64,000 bases of DNA from Raphanus sativus (GCF_000801105.2 NC_079516.1:14570001-14634000); one strand, 5' to 3'. Positions 1-11,923 are shown, counted from the stretch's first letter. Notes: generated by a model from the letters alone, not told the origin. Numbers and translations: made by a program.

Positions 1-1165
1 GGAGGATGATTGAGTTAAGATTCTACTTCAGAGGAAAATCGCTTGTAGATGTTGAAATCACTGTCTCTGTCTTCTATTAAGGGTATTTTTTCTCCTCCAA
101 GTTGTGACCTTTAATAATATTATGCATCTATCAATTGAAAGGTTTGTTTTATTTAGGTTTAAATTTCTTACCATTCCTAGACCAAATCAAATATTAAAAT
201 AAAAGACTACAACAGTTACACATCTCTAACTAAGGTCTATCTATATAATAACTGTGATTTCATGACACAAATGTATAGAGGTCATTAATCTTTGTTATCA
301 TCTGGAATCAACTGGTGAGAAACATATTTTGTTGAAATCACATTTCCGTACAGTGAGGTAAATAAGAACATTTGTTGATAAATGACGAGGAAAGACATAC
401 AAGAAATAGACATTAGTATGTGAACTTTGTATGTTTAATTTATTATATAACTGTTTATGCTTTCATATGTCTTGATATCGATATATGAAAGCATACAAAA
501 TTTCAACCCGTGTTTTAGCAAAAAAAAAAAGGTTTCAACCCGTATACATACTCGTCAGCTTTAGCTTTAATTTTTGTTAGTATCAGTTTACTATATTAAC
601 TTGTATGTCTTTCATATATCAATTTACAATTCCACAGTGACGATAAGTTTAGGAAAAAAATCAGAGATTTAAAACTGAATATATTGATTTACATTTCCAC
701 AGTAAGAAAAAAAAACCCAAAATCTAAAATTGAATCCAACTGGAAAAACTTAATCTGTATCTAACTGAACTGCAAAATACCGAATAGATTTTGAAAATTG
801 GTATTACCTAATTCTAAACATTATCCAATATCACAACTTAAAATTTTGAATTAGTTTATGTAATAAATAGGGGCAAGACAAATGTTTATTTTGGTATGAT
901 ATCTGAAAATATAATTAACTTAATCTAGTTTGCACATATATTAATTATATTATATATATATATATATATATAATATATATATATACGATTTGAATTGATT
1001 TAAGTGGTTCAAAATATATATAAATTCGAATAAATCTAGGTATAGTATAACCTCTTTAAATTAATACTCTATAAATTAATATACACTAAAATCCTCTTTA
1101 AATTATATAATTTATAGTTCCAGATTAAATTTTGATTCAATTAGTATATCGATAAATTAATAATT
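1..1165. other. AT-rich intergenic DNA
   Basis: No coding segment, RNA gene or clear transposon end was found. The stretch is very AT-rich and holds a (TA)n microsatellite at about 946-985. Confidence 0.6.
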
Positions 1166-2000
1166 CTATAAAATCTTATTATATAAAGTTTTGGTTCTTT
1201 AAAGTTACTAATTAACATGATCGCGACACGTGGCAATTAAAATTTTAAGATTGTGATATGTGTACGAATTAACATGATCGTGACACATGGCAATTAAAAT
1301 TTTAAGATTATGACATGTGTTTTTAAACTATCTCACAGTTAATAACAAAAATATAATATCGCTTAATGGAAATTTTATTTTTCATAATTTTTATGGTAAT
1401 TTTCCTTTTTTATAATTTGTACAATATTTAACACTACATTTTATTTTCAAAAATCATAAATAAAAGATATATTTTATGTGTTTATCACAAAAAGCCATAA
1501 CTCAAGAAGTATTTGATAAGTTAATTTTCCTTTATTCAAATCCTAATTAAAATGATCATAAAAAAAAAACTACAACTATTCACATATTAACACAATTTTT
1601 TAAAATAGTAATTTTCGTTTTAAAAATTCACATATTATTTAATACTAATTTTTCTTTACTAAAATCATGAAGAGAAGATAACTGTAGATAAATAAAAAAA
1701 ATATATATATATATATATATCAAGAAATATTTGATAGTAATTATCCTTTTTTTAAATTAGACCAAAAAAATGTAAATTTTTTTATAAAGTTAATTTTCCT
1801 TTATTCAAATCCTAAATAAAAAATCATAAACTAAGAGGAATTACAATTATTCACATCTCCAATATATATAGAACTAAACTTCCTCATATTTTGTCACTTC
1901 TCACCAAACATAACTATTGATTCAAGAAGAGATATAAGGTGAGGTTCTATATCCTAATCTTAGCATGTTATTTACTCTACGAGAATCAAGTGAATGGGGC
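1166..2000. repeat. AT-rich Helitron-like dispersed repeat, copy 1
   Basis: The left edge reads TCTTATTATATAAAG, followed by two tandem copies (about 1210-1260 and 1267-1320) of a unit with the core AATTAACATGATCG and CACGTGGCAATTAAAATTTT. After that comes a degenerate series built on TTTTCCTTT and AAATCCTAAA motifs, ending near a TATTCACATCT block. The same series is recognisable at 5,540-6,640 and, in the other orientation, at 37,430-38,060. It resembles non-autonomous Helitron-type repeats of Brassicaceae, but I did not find a matching CTRR end, so the class is inferred. Confidence 0.45.
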
Positions 2001-3598
2001 CGGTGCATGGCGAACGGAACGATTCATCAAGCCATTTCTCGCCTCAACCAAGTGATAGCTTATGTTGATTTCTTTTGTCATTATTGTCATTAGGGGCGGA
2101 GTCCCCGCGCAAGCACGGGGCTGGGTTCGGACGTACTTATACGTTGTTGGTGTGTTTGGTAGTGTTTGTATAAGTTTTGTTAGACGTTGCAGAATTTGTG
2201 CAAGTTGAAGCCATGTTAGTAATGTTGCGAACATAGTTGAGCTGGGTAGCTGCATATTTTTGAATATGCAGAGGATTGTTGGTTTGGGATTAGGAGGGAG
2301 GTGTAGGTTGGGGAGTTGCGTAAGTCGCGATAATGTAAGGGACGTGGCCCTAATGTTCGTTTGTTTTGTATGGTTTGATATATCTTGTAGACACAGGATT
2401 TCTGGACACGCGGGAAGCATTTTTTGTCCTAAGTTAGTGTATTTATAAATAACGTTTTATTTAAAAAATTAAAAATAGTCTTTATAAACTTAACAACTTA
2501 TACGAACCGAAAAGTTTGTTTTGTTACTTATTTATCCCAGTATTAGTTGCGAGGGTGACGAATTGTAATATTATTGTGTTTTATATTTTTAAATTGCGAT
2601 CGATTATAATGAATGCAATGTCCAAATTAATTCCCAGTAATATTGGACTTTCTTTGTTTTTTTAAGATGATCCATAAATCTGTAAGTGTCCACCAAAAAG
2701 GTATTGATATTTTTATCTCATGTGAAAGAGAAAGTAGAAAAAATAAAATAATAAGTAGAAAAAGTCTGAATGGTCTTGTTCTGCTTAAAACTTATATTTA
2801 AACTAATATTAACCCATTTGATAAAAAAAAAACTAATATTAACCCATAAGTAGTTTTGCTATATTTTTGGGCATTAAAAAGTTGGGTTTCGAAGTTTTGT
2901 TTGATTGCATTAGTTTGTAAAAAGGCTTTTTTTGTTCGAATAAATTTAACATTCTTCAAAAAAAAAAAATCTTGTTTGATTTTGAGTAAACGGTGAGGTA
3001 GGCTGCTCTTCCTTTTGTTCACTGTCGGGGAAGCCGACACACGTTTCTCCGTTGCCTGCTGGTACTAAGCTTTTGAGTTTGGGAGATTGAAAAACGATTA
3101 TTGATAAAAGCGTGATTGCTGAGAGATTGGCTAACAACTGATTTGTTTGTCTCTGGCGTGGTCATTTATCTTCTCTTGTGATTCTTATATATCTCTTCTC
3201 TATTTCTTAAGTTTATTGAAATGCAAAAAAAATTACTTAGAAGATAAGTAGGTAATAAGTAAATGACAGAGCAAAATCCAAGAATCATCGTTGAGAAAAA
3301 ACCATATCAAGAACGTCTTGATGAACTTAAGGTCAAGTCATGGCCCAAGTTAGATCATTAGAATCTCTTTACTTTTCTTATTTCTTTATATAGGGTTGTG
3401 TGAGATCGAGTGCATGAGAACAAATTAGAAGATTCTTAACTCATATGGACAAAAAAAAAATTGTTATTATTCTTTTGGTTGGTAACGAAGGTGGGGATGT
3501 TCACCAAGGAAGTACCATTTGAAAGCATAAGAGATATGTTTCATTGTAAAATGTAAAGTTAAGGTTTTTCCTCATCATCAACAGCAGCATCATCGTTA
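2001..3598. other. Intergenic DNA without a recognisable gene
   Basis: The 2,080-2,450 part is less AT-rich and contains the short GC hairpin CCCGCGCAAGCACGGGG (about 2,103), of the sort seen near Helitron 3' ends, but no CTRR terminus follows it. The open frames here (about 1,986-2,420 minus, 2,260-2,448 plus, 2,946-3,137 minus) are short, low-complexity and unlike any family I know. I see no gene. Confidence 0.5.
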
Positions 3599-4368
3599 TC
3601 AATTGATGCAAAAGTAGCTGGTAGTGCTTTTAGGACCACCCGCTGTCCCATCAGGTATAGATTCAATCCTCGCCGGAAGCGCAAGTACCAAACCTTTTCT
3701 CGCAGCAAGCTCTTCCGTTGTGAGGCTCTTTAACTAAAACAATATATAGAATTTCCACCGAGTTTACAAAAGTTAATCCTTGAGTTATGATTTAGTCAAC
3801 CTCAGCTAATGGATTAGCTTTTTTCAGACATGATTTAATAAAAGCTATATTTACAACTTTTAATGAAATTCACTCACACTTGAATTTTAAAAAAAGAATC
3901 ATATAATATAAGCTTAACCAAGCTAAAAAGTCAATGTAGGTGGTCCATGAAGAGAAAAGGAAGCTTACCCGCTTGATAGCAAGTCTCTGCAACTTGGGGA
4001 CTTCCTCGGACAATCGAGCCTTGGTGCGACGGATCTCAGCGTTCATTGCAATAGCAGAAGCTCTGTTCTTCTCCTTGGTAACAATCTCAGCTTTCTGCAA
4101 AATCGAAACCATGAAAAAAAAAACGATTCCTTTACCACCAGAAACATTGTAAAATCAGAACCATAGGCAAATCAAATTCTATGTCCAAAGCACACAGCTT
4201 TGAATCCAAATAGAAAAGATGGATGATTACCTCGAGAGCTGTCTCGATTTGGGTCTCAAAAGCTCTGTAGAGGCGAGCAAAAGAATCATCGCCGGAGATA
4301 TTAGACTACCGCTGTTTGTCATCATTGTAATGTTTCATCACTTCACCAGCATCACCACTGGTCCACAC
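3599..4368 (-). pseudogene. Syntaxin SYP7-type (Qc-SNARE) pseudogene, three exons only
   Basis: Reading leftward, three exon-like blocks keep canonical introns. Block A (4,368-4,231) contains NISGDDSFARLYRAFETQ. Block B (4,094-3,969, 42 codons, CAG acceptor and GTAAGC donor) contains AMNAEIRRTKARLSEEVPKL. Block C (3,733-3,599) contains LTTEELAARKGLVLALPARI. These match the N-terminal half of plant SYP71/72/73 syntaxins, membrane-fusion proteins of the ER and plasma membrane. Block A has an in-frame TAG at 4,306-4,308, where the family has a Glu codon (QREANIS). Block C runs into a stop at 3,599-3,601. The SNARE helix, the transmembrane anchor and a normal first exon are absent. Because introns are kept, this is a fragment of genomic duplication or Helitron-type capture rather than a retrocopy. 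Family identification is firm; the SYP7 member is not resolved. Confidence 0.85.
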
Positions 4369-4503
4369 CTAAACCGATGAAAGGAATCAAAATCTCATGA
4401 TTTTATTGCAAGCTTAAATAAAAGTTCAGGCTTTTGAACTTACGGAATCAGCACTGATGACGTGAGAAGGAGGAACTAAAAGAAGCTTCTCTTTTTTTCT
4501 TAG

Positions 4504-4770
4504 GTTCTGAGACGCGACGCCACTCTCTCCGATTTCGACTATATCGATAGCTATTTTCTGGGGAAAGGCCTGAATCGGAGAGCCATCTCTGAAGAGAAGT
4601 GGTGTAATCCTCCACGGATCGTTTGTGGTCTCACCGGCCGAAGCAGAGCGGTGGATTCTGGGACGCCGGAAGAGGTGCGGAAGAGATGCTTAGAGGTTGG
4701 TTACGGAGCTAGCGGAGTGGAGATGAATATCCATCCTGCTCTCAACCCTCTCTTATATAATAGAGATTGA
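4504..4770 (+). other. Unidentified open coding-like segment
   Basis: After a pyrimidine tract and TTAG at 4,500-4,503, 88 codons stay open to a TGA at 4,768-4,770. The amino-acid composition is balanced, unlike the AT-rich surroundings, but there is no starting ATG at the edge and I do not recognise the family. The end overlaps a TATATAA-type motif and a minus-strand TCTCTATTATATAAG that resembles a Helitron 5' end, so this could equally be promoter or transposon sequence lying upstream of the SYP7 fragment. Confidence 0.2.
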
Positions 4771-5234
4771 CATGAAAGAAACGGAAAGGTCTGAGTTTCA
4801 TATGAATAGCAATTATTGGTGAATTAAAAGGAATGCGTTGAACGGTATGAAAGGTTAAGCGATGGGAGGAGAATCGTTAGCTTTGAGGCGGAGACAGTGA
4901 GGTTGAGCTCTGGAAGAGGATAAACATTGAAGCCCTAATAACAGTAAACGCAGCGTTCACTCATTTATGGAACCAAACATGGAGAACCAAATCAGACCAA
5001 ATTCCTAATTATTAGAGCAAATGAAAACCGGAAATTACGTGCTGCCCACTTTCATTTTAAAAATACTCGTCAGTTATCTAACCCAACACCATAAACACAA
5101 TTCAGGCCCAATTTCAACCTAATGCAACCAAAAGAAACCGAACATAACATAGAGCCCAAAACTTAAAAATGGACACGTGGCACCCTGGTGAGAGTGAAAC
5201 TCCGGCATTATATTATAGATTCTGCTTATATAAG
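4771..5234. other. Intergenic DNA
   Basis: No gene seen. On the minus strand the sequence starting near 5,216 (TCTATAATATAATGCCGG) resembles a Helitron 5' terminus. No partner 3' end could be assigned. Confidence 0.35.
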
Positions 5235-6835
5235 TTATGGCCACAATAATGATCAGGCGTTTGTACATACGTACATACGTAAGTTAATGTCGCTGTATAA
5301 ACACATGATTGTTTATGTGTGTTTGTTTGTGTTGATAATCTTAAGTTGGTTATGTTAATAGGTAAGTAAGTTCATGTCAACGTTAATTTGTTCTAGGTAG
5401 TAAGTTAACTGTTCAGAGTCGTTATTTTATTTAACTGATCAGAGTCGTTATTTGTTCTAGGTAGTTAAAATTAATCTTGGACAAACACCTAAGCAAATAT
5501 TATTAATTTCCTTAGTTTATTGTCTAAACATTTCTATTGTCCACTGACATTGACTAAATAATTTATTTAATAATAATTTTCCTTTTCAAAAATCTCAATG
5601 AAAATATAATTATAAATATTATATTGAGCATGACAATTATATATGTAAAATTGTGGTATATGTTTAACTATTTCATAATTAAAATATATATACAACGATA
5701 ATAAATAATTTAGGTTAAAAATTAAATATAATAATCTTTATTAGTAATTTGTTATTTTTAATATCTTAAACAAAATATAATTGTAAAAGATTATTTGATA
5801 GAAATTTTTCTTTTAATATTTGTGACATGTGTTAGAATATATCATGATTAAATATATATATATCCTAATAAAATAAAATAAAAATTAAAAATAATATTAA
5901 AAATTATTTAATGGTAACTAAATTTTAAAATTATTTAAGAGTAATTGTTTTAGAAAATTTATTTTTAAACAAATCCTAAAGAAAGCTATTTGTAAATTAT
6001 TTTTTAATATTAATTTTCATTTTTTAAATCCCAAAGAAAATATATTGTAAAATATTATTTGATAGTATTTTTCCTCTTAAATGTTTGATATGTGTTAAAA
6101 TATCTCATGATTAACAAAATATAAATAAAATAATAAAAAATTGTTTAATATTATTTTCTATAATTGTTTTAGAATTTTAAAACAAAAACAATTTGTCAGA
6201 TAATTTCTTTATACTATTTTTCCTTTTCTAAATTTTTATGGAAATATATAATTGTAAAAAAAATGATGGTAATTGTCATTTTCTATAATCTTAAACATAA
6301 GAAAATTGTATGTATGTTTAATTAGTAGTTTTCCTTTCTTCTAATCATAATGAAAAAAAAATTGTAGAATGATTATTTAAAATATTTTTTTTTACAAATA
6401 ATCAACTTTTCTATTTAAACAGTTAATTTTTATTTAAAAAACACAAACGAAAAGAAACTACAACTATTCACATCTGTATATATGATTAAGCTCTCTCATA
6501 TTTTGATACCAAACATAATAAAACATAAAAGACAAATATTAGGTGAATTTTGCATGTCACATGTTGAAGAAATAACTAGATATATATATATTCTAATCTT
6601 CGCAATAAACTAATGTTGATTTTTTTTAAGTTATAATTGTCATGCTGGCGTATGTTAGATATTGCCACAGTTATATTTAAGCGTTTGTACATGTAGATGT
6701 TACGTGTTGTACGTAAGTTAATTATGTGTTGTACGTAAGTTAATGGGGAAAGTTAATGTAACTATTATGCATATGTATGATTATGTTTATGTGTGTTAGT
6801 TCTTTATCGACATATAAAATTGGTTACACTATTGT
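5235..6835. repeat. Composite AT-rich repeat flanked by about 140-bp direct repeats
   Basis: A segment at 5,235-5,375 (sharing GCGTTTGTACAT, ACGTAAGTTAATG and TGTTTATGTGTGTT) recurs in the same orientation at about 6,655-6,835. Between them lies about 1.1 kb of AT-rich degenerate tandem motif (TTTTCCTTTT, AAATCCTAAAGAAA, TTGTAAAATATTATTTGATAG), the same family as 1,330-1,850. The flanking direct repeats look either like terminal repeats of one element or like two adjacent copies of one element. No open reading frame or tRNA primer site is visible. Confidence 0.5.
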
Positions 6836-7085
6836 AGGTTATGCTACTAAGAAATTTAAACAAAGAGAAAGAATTTGCAATGAAACAAGGTTATACTAAT
6901 TGTTGAAGCATAAATTCTAACCCGAAAGTTATGTGAAAAATGGATTTCTCCATGCTACTACGAAAATAGATTATACAGTTGTAGGTCATGCTACTAAGGA
7001 ATTTAAATCAAATAGAAGACTTAGGTAACATAATTATTGAAGCAGAAGTCATAATCAAATTTTATGTGGGAAAATAAATTTTTAT
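6829..7085 (+). repeat. Two-copy tandem repeat, unit about 130 bp
   Basis: Units at about 6,829-6,962 and 6,968-7,085 share TTGTAGGT(T/C)ATGCTACTAAG, GAATTTAAA, ATTGTTGAAGCA-like and TTATGTGRRAAAA blocks in the same order. They are diverged, so the duplication is old. No coding potential. Confidence 0.6.
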
Positions 7086-8429
7086 TTCTAGAATCTCATA
7101 CCAACTAATGCAAGATGACATTTCAAACTGAAAAGATCTTAATTCTCTATACGAGTTTGTTATCCAATGACTATCAATAAGAGTTAAGGTCAAAAAATTT
7201 TAAAAAAAATCTTGGTTTAAATTTGCCAAGTACAGTTTTACAGTTATACGCAGAACAAGAAAAGCAGATCTTGTTAAACCGCCTCGGTGGGAGCATAGAC
7301 GGTAAGCTGGTTTTTTGCTTAAGAGACCATATCCTTGTGCAGAAATTTAGAGCTAGGAGATGTGCTAATTTAAGAGATTATTGACTAAGCAGGAACAAAC
7401 ATCCAAAAAGACAACACTGATCCGAGTAGAAAGGAGCCGGAAGATGAAGAGCAAACCCATCGAGACTGATCAAGTTTTGGTGCTTAGGAAACTTACTGTG
7501 ACAAAATTTTAGCATCTAATTCTTTTGTTGCAACATATATGACATCATGTGACATTGTTCTAAAAGTTGTATAGGAAAGATCAACCCCTAGTTCCTTCTG
7601 GTCAAATATAACTCTTCTTTTAACTAGCTAGTGATTAGTAAGAAATTCAATTTTTTTTTATTTTGTCAGTACAATACAATAAATGTGGCTTTCACAAAGC
7701 CAGCTCGAAAACACCTCAAAAAATTTATGTGGTTTGTGTAGGTTTTATAAAAGAGTGGTTGAAAACTCTTCTACGTTCGGTATGAGCAACATGTGCCATG
7801 TTCTGGAGGTTTATGCTCTTTTTTATCTCACCACATACACTGGTCCCAAAATTGTGATTGTCTTATAGAACAATGGACATGCACCAGTAGAAATAGTAAT
7901 GTAATCATTTTGTCATCCTCTATAGTGTTTTTTTGAAGACATAGAAATATAGTGTTTTTTTGAAGAAAAAAGCAGAAATGTTGAAAAAAAAAGTAGAAGA
8001 AAAAAGCAGAAATATACTTTTTATTTTGAGAAATTGTACCCTATATACACAACTTATACCTTAATTAAGTAAATACTCTAAATCCCACACTACTGCACGT
8101 TAGTTGATAAAGAACAAACTTGTAACATCATAGGTAATTTGCTAATTTCATCATTTTTTTCGGGTTTTAAACCAATTCACCCTTTTGTTTTCTTTTTACA
8201 AGAAAAAAAAGAGAATTAGAAGAAAAAGAGATGATATATGGATTCCTTATGTTGACAAATTTAGCCTACTAACATTATCTAGAAAAAATAATATATATTA
8301 AAATTGTTTTTGGAATTATGGATATAAACATTTTCTATATTTTGGAACATATAAACATCATTAGTTATTTGTTATTTTAAAAAATAAACATTATCAATTA
8401 TTTACGTAACCAATATAAAACAAATGTAG

Positions 8430-8727
8430 AGTACATATATTTTTAAGATATAAAAAGAGTAAAATTTATATTAAAACTTAAAATATTGCTAATTTAATAT
8501 AATTTTGAAAGGTTAAATGAATAAAAAGAAGAAAGATGATTTATCAAGATAAAATAAAGTGGCTTAACTAACAAAAAAAAAAGCAAAACGTTGACTAAAA
8601 CACGTAGATAATAAACCACAACCAACAATAAGCACTTAAGCAGGTAGCAAATTGTTCGGCACTTAACATCTAACACAATAAAACAGAACATCCAAAATCT
8701 GTTTCCTCGGAACGATCACCGGACTAC
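8430..8727 (+). promoter_or_regulatory. Conserved proximal promoter and 5' UTR of hydrolase copy 1
   Basis: This block is conserved with 12,900-13,172 upstream of copy 2. It includes AACGTTGACTAAAACACGTA (8,587-8,606), with a TTGAC W-box core and an ACGT core, then AGCAGGTAGCAAATTGTTCG and the leader AACATC...AATCTGTTTC before the ATG at 8,728. Conservation between the duplicates, against diverged surroundings, suggests functional promoter sequence. The binding factors are inferred from motif cores only. Confidence 0.5.
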
Positions 8728-11082
8728 ATGGAAACGTTGACTAACGATACCATTGAGCTCAGATCGGAGTTTCTCCACGTTCTTCCATGTCAACGTCAAC
8801 GATTATCCAAAGGTTTTCTGACGAAAATTTTCAAAATATTCAATGTAGACTGTAGTATATCTCATTACTACTCATCTGAAGATTTTGATTCTTGCAGTTC
8901 TTGTAAAGAACTCTATATTGCTTCTTCTTGTTTCCACTCTCCTAATCACCGGAGCTATGGAAACGCACGAAGCCGTTGACTTTCGATCTGAGTTTCTCCG
9001 TGTTCTTCTTAGTCGACGATTAGGCCAAGGTTTATTTAGTCATTTTGTTACTAAGAAACCTTGTTAATTTATTATCTTCCTTAATTAACTTCCAAAACTT
9101 TATTAAATCTCTGGTAACCGTATGCATCCAGTTCCATTGCTAGCTGAGTGTTCGAAGCCAGTTGAAGATCCTGTATTTCAAAGTGCAGTTCCATCTACAG
9201 CAGTGAGATATTATTACATTTACTGAATATATTTTTTTCCTGCATATATTTATAAAAAAGGAAAAATTAGTTATTTTCATTACCAAACCAGGCACTAGAG
9301 TCTTGTCCAAAGGAACATATTGATAACTTGAAAGATATGCTTAAAGAGGAAAACATTCATTTGCACACTGAGGTAATTTATTCATCACACTCCTCTCTCT
9401 TGTCTTTCTAACTAGTTTCTGATAAATATTTATGTCCTAAGATGTTGTTTATGTAATGGGGATAAGGCTGGAGAGCAAGGAAGATTGCCTTTGCTTATTT
9501 TAAGCTTGAAGGAGAAGAGGAGTGAAGACAGAAGACCAGCTGTTGTGTTTATGCATGGTACAAACGCAAACAAAGAATGGTTAAGGCCATGGCTTGAAGT
9601 AAAAAACAAACAAAAACATGTTAGCTTGTACTTTTGGTTTCTTATATATCGAAAGTTGAAACAGCTTGTTTGATTTGTTTCTTTAAGGCATTTGCTTCAC
9701 GAGGATATGTAGCCATTGGTTTAGACTCTCGCTACCATGGGGAACGAGCTAACAGCAAAACCGCATATGGAGATGTAAACCATTGTTTATGATTCATAGA
9801 CTATTTATCTTTCTTTAGTCTTTTAGTTCTGACATGGTGGTTTTGGTGTATATCTCAATCCAGGCTCTTATATCATCTTGGAAAAATGGAAACACAATGC
9901 CTTTTATCTTTGATACTGTAAAAACATCACTTCCACTTAGCTCCAATAATGTAAATCCTTATCATGGCATCTACTGATGTGGATGTTATTGTTGTTCAGG
10001 TGTGGGATTTGATCAAGCTAGCTGAATATCTTACTCAGAGGGAAGATATAGACCCACAAAGGATAGGAATCACCGGTATTTCGTTAGGAGGTCAGTCAAA
10101 GAACCAAATTGAGTACTAGGATTTGTAGTTTTTTTTTTGTTGGTATTAATGCATTAACAAACTCTGCTCATTGTGAAATCAAACACAGGGATGCATGCTT
10201 GGTTTGCTGCTGCAGTTGACACCCGCTATTCAGTAGCCGCCCCTTTGATCGGTGTTCAGGTGCCAATTTGTATGAGAATGGTTTCCGACTTGAGAAGACT
10301 CTTTAATTTTATAAAAGAGTTATGTATGTTGGCCAGGGATTCAGATGGGCAGTAGAAAATGATGCCTGGCAAGCAAGAGTCAACAGTATAAAACCTTTAT
10401 TTGAAGGTCACACTTTCAATAACACACACAAATATGAACTAAAATTATTAAGTATTAGAATTCTAATTCATTTGATATTCCTTTTATACTTTCAGAAGCA
10501 AGGATTGATATGGGAAAGAGTGAAATCGACAAAGAAGTAGTCGAGAAGGTGAGAAGCATGACATGACCAGTGGCTATAAGTTTGGATTGTTAACTCAAAT
10601 GATTGGTTTGTAATGAAACAGGTGTGGGACAGAATAGCTCCTGGCCTAGCATCTCAGTTTGATGCACCCTACTCGGTACCAGTGATTGCTCCACGCCCTC
10701 TTTACCTCCTTAACGGTGAGCACAGTCTAATCTCATTATCTACCAGCACACAAAGAAAAAAACAAATATTTAGGATTTCATTTGCAGGCGCTGAGGATCC
10801 TCGCTGTCCTCTTGGTGGACTAGTTGTTCCGGTGAAGAGAGCTAAGAAGGCGTATAAGAAAACAGCATCTCCTGAAAATTTCAAGGTACATCACTGATCT
10901 GAACCTATAGATAGTTGTAATGCAACCAGATATAATGATCTGAAAGTCTTTTGGTGTTTGTTTTGAGAGAGCAGTTCGTAGCAGAAGATGGAGTTGGACA
11001 CACAGTGACGAGTTTCATGATCAAAGAGTCATCAGACTGGTTTGACAAGTTCCTCAAGCAAGGAAACATAAGTTCTGAATAA
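8728..11082 (+). CDS. Alpha/beta-hydrolase superfamily protein, copy 1 (intact)
   Basis: Exons: 8728-8812, 9132-9202, 9292-9372, 9467-9598, 9688-9774, 9864-9917, 10000-10090, 10189-10259, 10337-10406, 10496-10548, 10622-10715, 10788-10885 and 10975-11082. All introns are GT-AG with matching phases, giving 364 residues. A second possible first exon (8957-9029, ATG, same donor phase) can replace the first. The fold is a serine hydrolase: oxyanion-region FMHGTN, nucleophile elbow GISLGG (Ser198), acid in GAEDPRCP (Asp300) and base in VGHTV (His338). It matches the single-gene Arabidopsis family At5g25770 (recalled), whose substrate I do not know. No signal peptide or membrane segment is evident, so it is probably soluble. 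The intact frame and triad suggest this is the working copy of the tandem pair. It sits about 0.2 kb before a CXC-gene remnant. Confidence 0.88.
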
Positions 11083-11249
11083 AACTGCGGAACATGACCA
11101 TATGTCACAGCAATAAAATTGTAAACCAATAAATGCATTTTCATAAGAGACATCTCAAAACTTTGGTTCCAAGTATATGTATGGTTAAATAAAAGCATAT
11201 CAATTGATGTACTCATTTTATAAACTTAACGTCGATGTGGTGAAAATCT

Positions 11250-11923
11250 CAAAACGTACTTGGTAGGAGGATGTGAGCCAACTCGTGACTCTGGGAAAGC
11301 ACAGCAGAGGGTGCCACTGCAAGAGATCAGGATGCCTTAAGAAGTACTGCGAGTGTTACCAGGCCAAACATCCGGTGCTCAGATAACTGTACATGTCGAC
11401 AACTTTAGAGGGAAGTGAAGAGATACAACGGACGACCAATGCAGCTGTGGTCCAACACGCCATCGACATGTCTTGTTGCCAAATAATACAACCCTTTGTG
11501 GTTAATGTGATGGTTCTCATGCTTCTTGCGTTTAATGCATAGTTCTTTGTGTAGGTCCTCACTGTCAAATGCTAAAGAGCTATGTCAGGTACATATCATG
11601 CCGTTAGATAAAAGAGGAGATGATATCTTTGTTTAGAATTCCTAATATGGTGTTTCAGACGCAAAATGTGAAACAGACACAAGGAGGAAAAAATGTGAAA
11701 GACTCTTCTCTTGATCCAGCCAAGAGAGATGCTAATGTGATCATTGACTCTCCAGATTGTGTCCTTGACGCTGTTAGAATGGACGAGAGAAGCCTATGTC
11801 TCCAGCAACACGGGCGTTGATGTGTGATGAAGAACATGTGAACATATCAGAGAAAGAGACATCGGCGAGAATGAGAACAACCCAAGATAAAGAAGTCAGA
11901 GACACAAGCTCGGAGGTTTAATT
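11250..11923 (+). pseudogene. Tesmin/TSO1-like CXC-domain (CPP family) pseudogene, 3' part
   Basis: At 11,312 the frame reads [18 protein letters not shown], the second cysteine-rich CXC motif of the TSO1/TCX DNA-binding family. About 1 base too many then shifts the frame before CSDNCTCR (about 11,378-11,401). A GSEE..NAA..QHA stretch (about 11,411-11,465) resembles the sequence that follows the domain in this family. Further right, a C-terminal-like segment starting KPMSPATRALMCDEEH (about 11,790) runs open to a TAA at about 11,921-11,923. It is in a different frame from the coding-like sequence before it. The first CXC motif and everything upstream are missing. It is probably the remnant of the At5g25790-type neighbour of the hydrolase, broken by the tandem duplication. 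Confidence 0.8.

Larger units (their letters stand above)
7250..11215 (+). repeat. Tandem segmental duplication, unit A (hydrolase copy 1)
   Basis: This segment aligns collinearly with 11,929-21,180 once the 5.2-kb LTR element is removed. The match starts at AACAAGAAAAGCAGATCTT (7,256 and 11,928) and includes about 1.4 kb of upstream DNA, all 13 hydrolase exons, their introns and the 3' flank up to the shared TATGTATGGTTAAATAAAA. It ends at about 11,215 against 21,180. Unit B is preceded by a CXC-gene remnant that is absent before unit A. Confidence 0.85.

Noticed and set aside
1986..2420. A 144-codon minus-strand open frame
   Set aside because: Composition is biased and no motif is recognisable. 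It lies in repeat-like DNA and lacks splice or promoter context.
2946..3137. A minus-strand frame with a hydrophobic start that looks somewhat protein-like
   Set aside because: Short, ends in a low-complexity F/E run from a poly-A tract, and matches no family I know.
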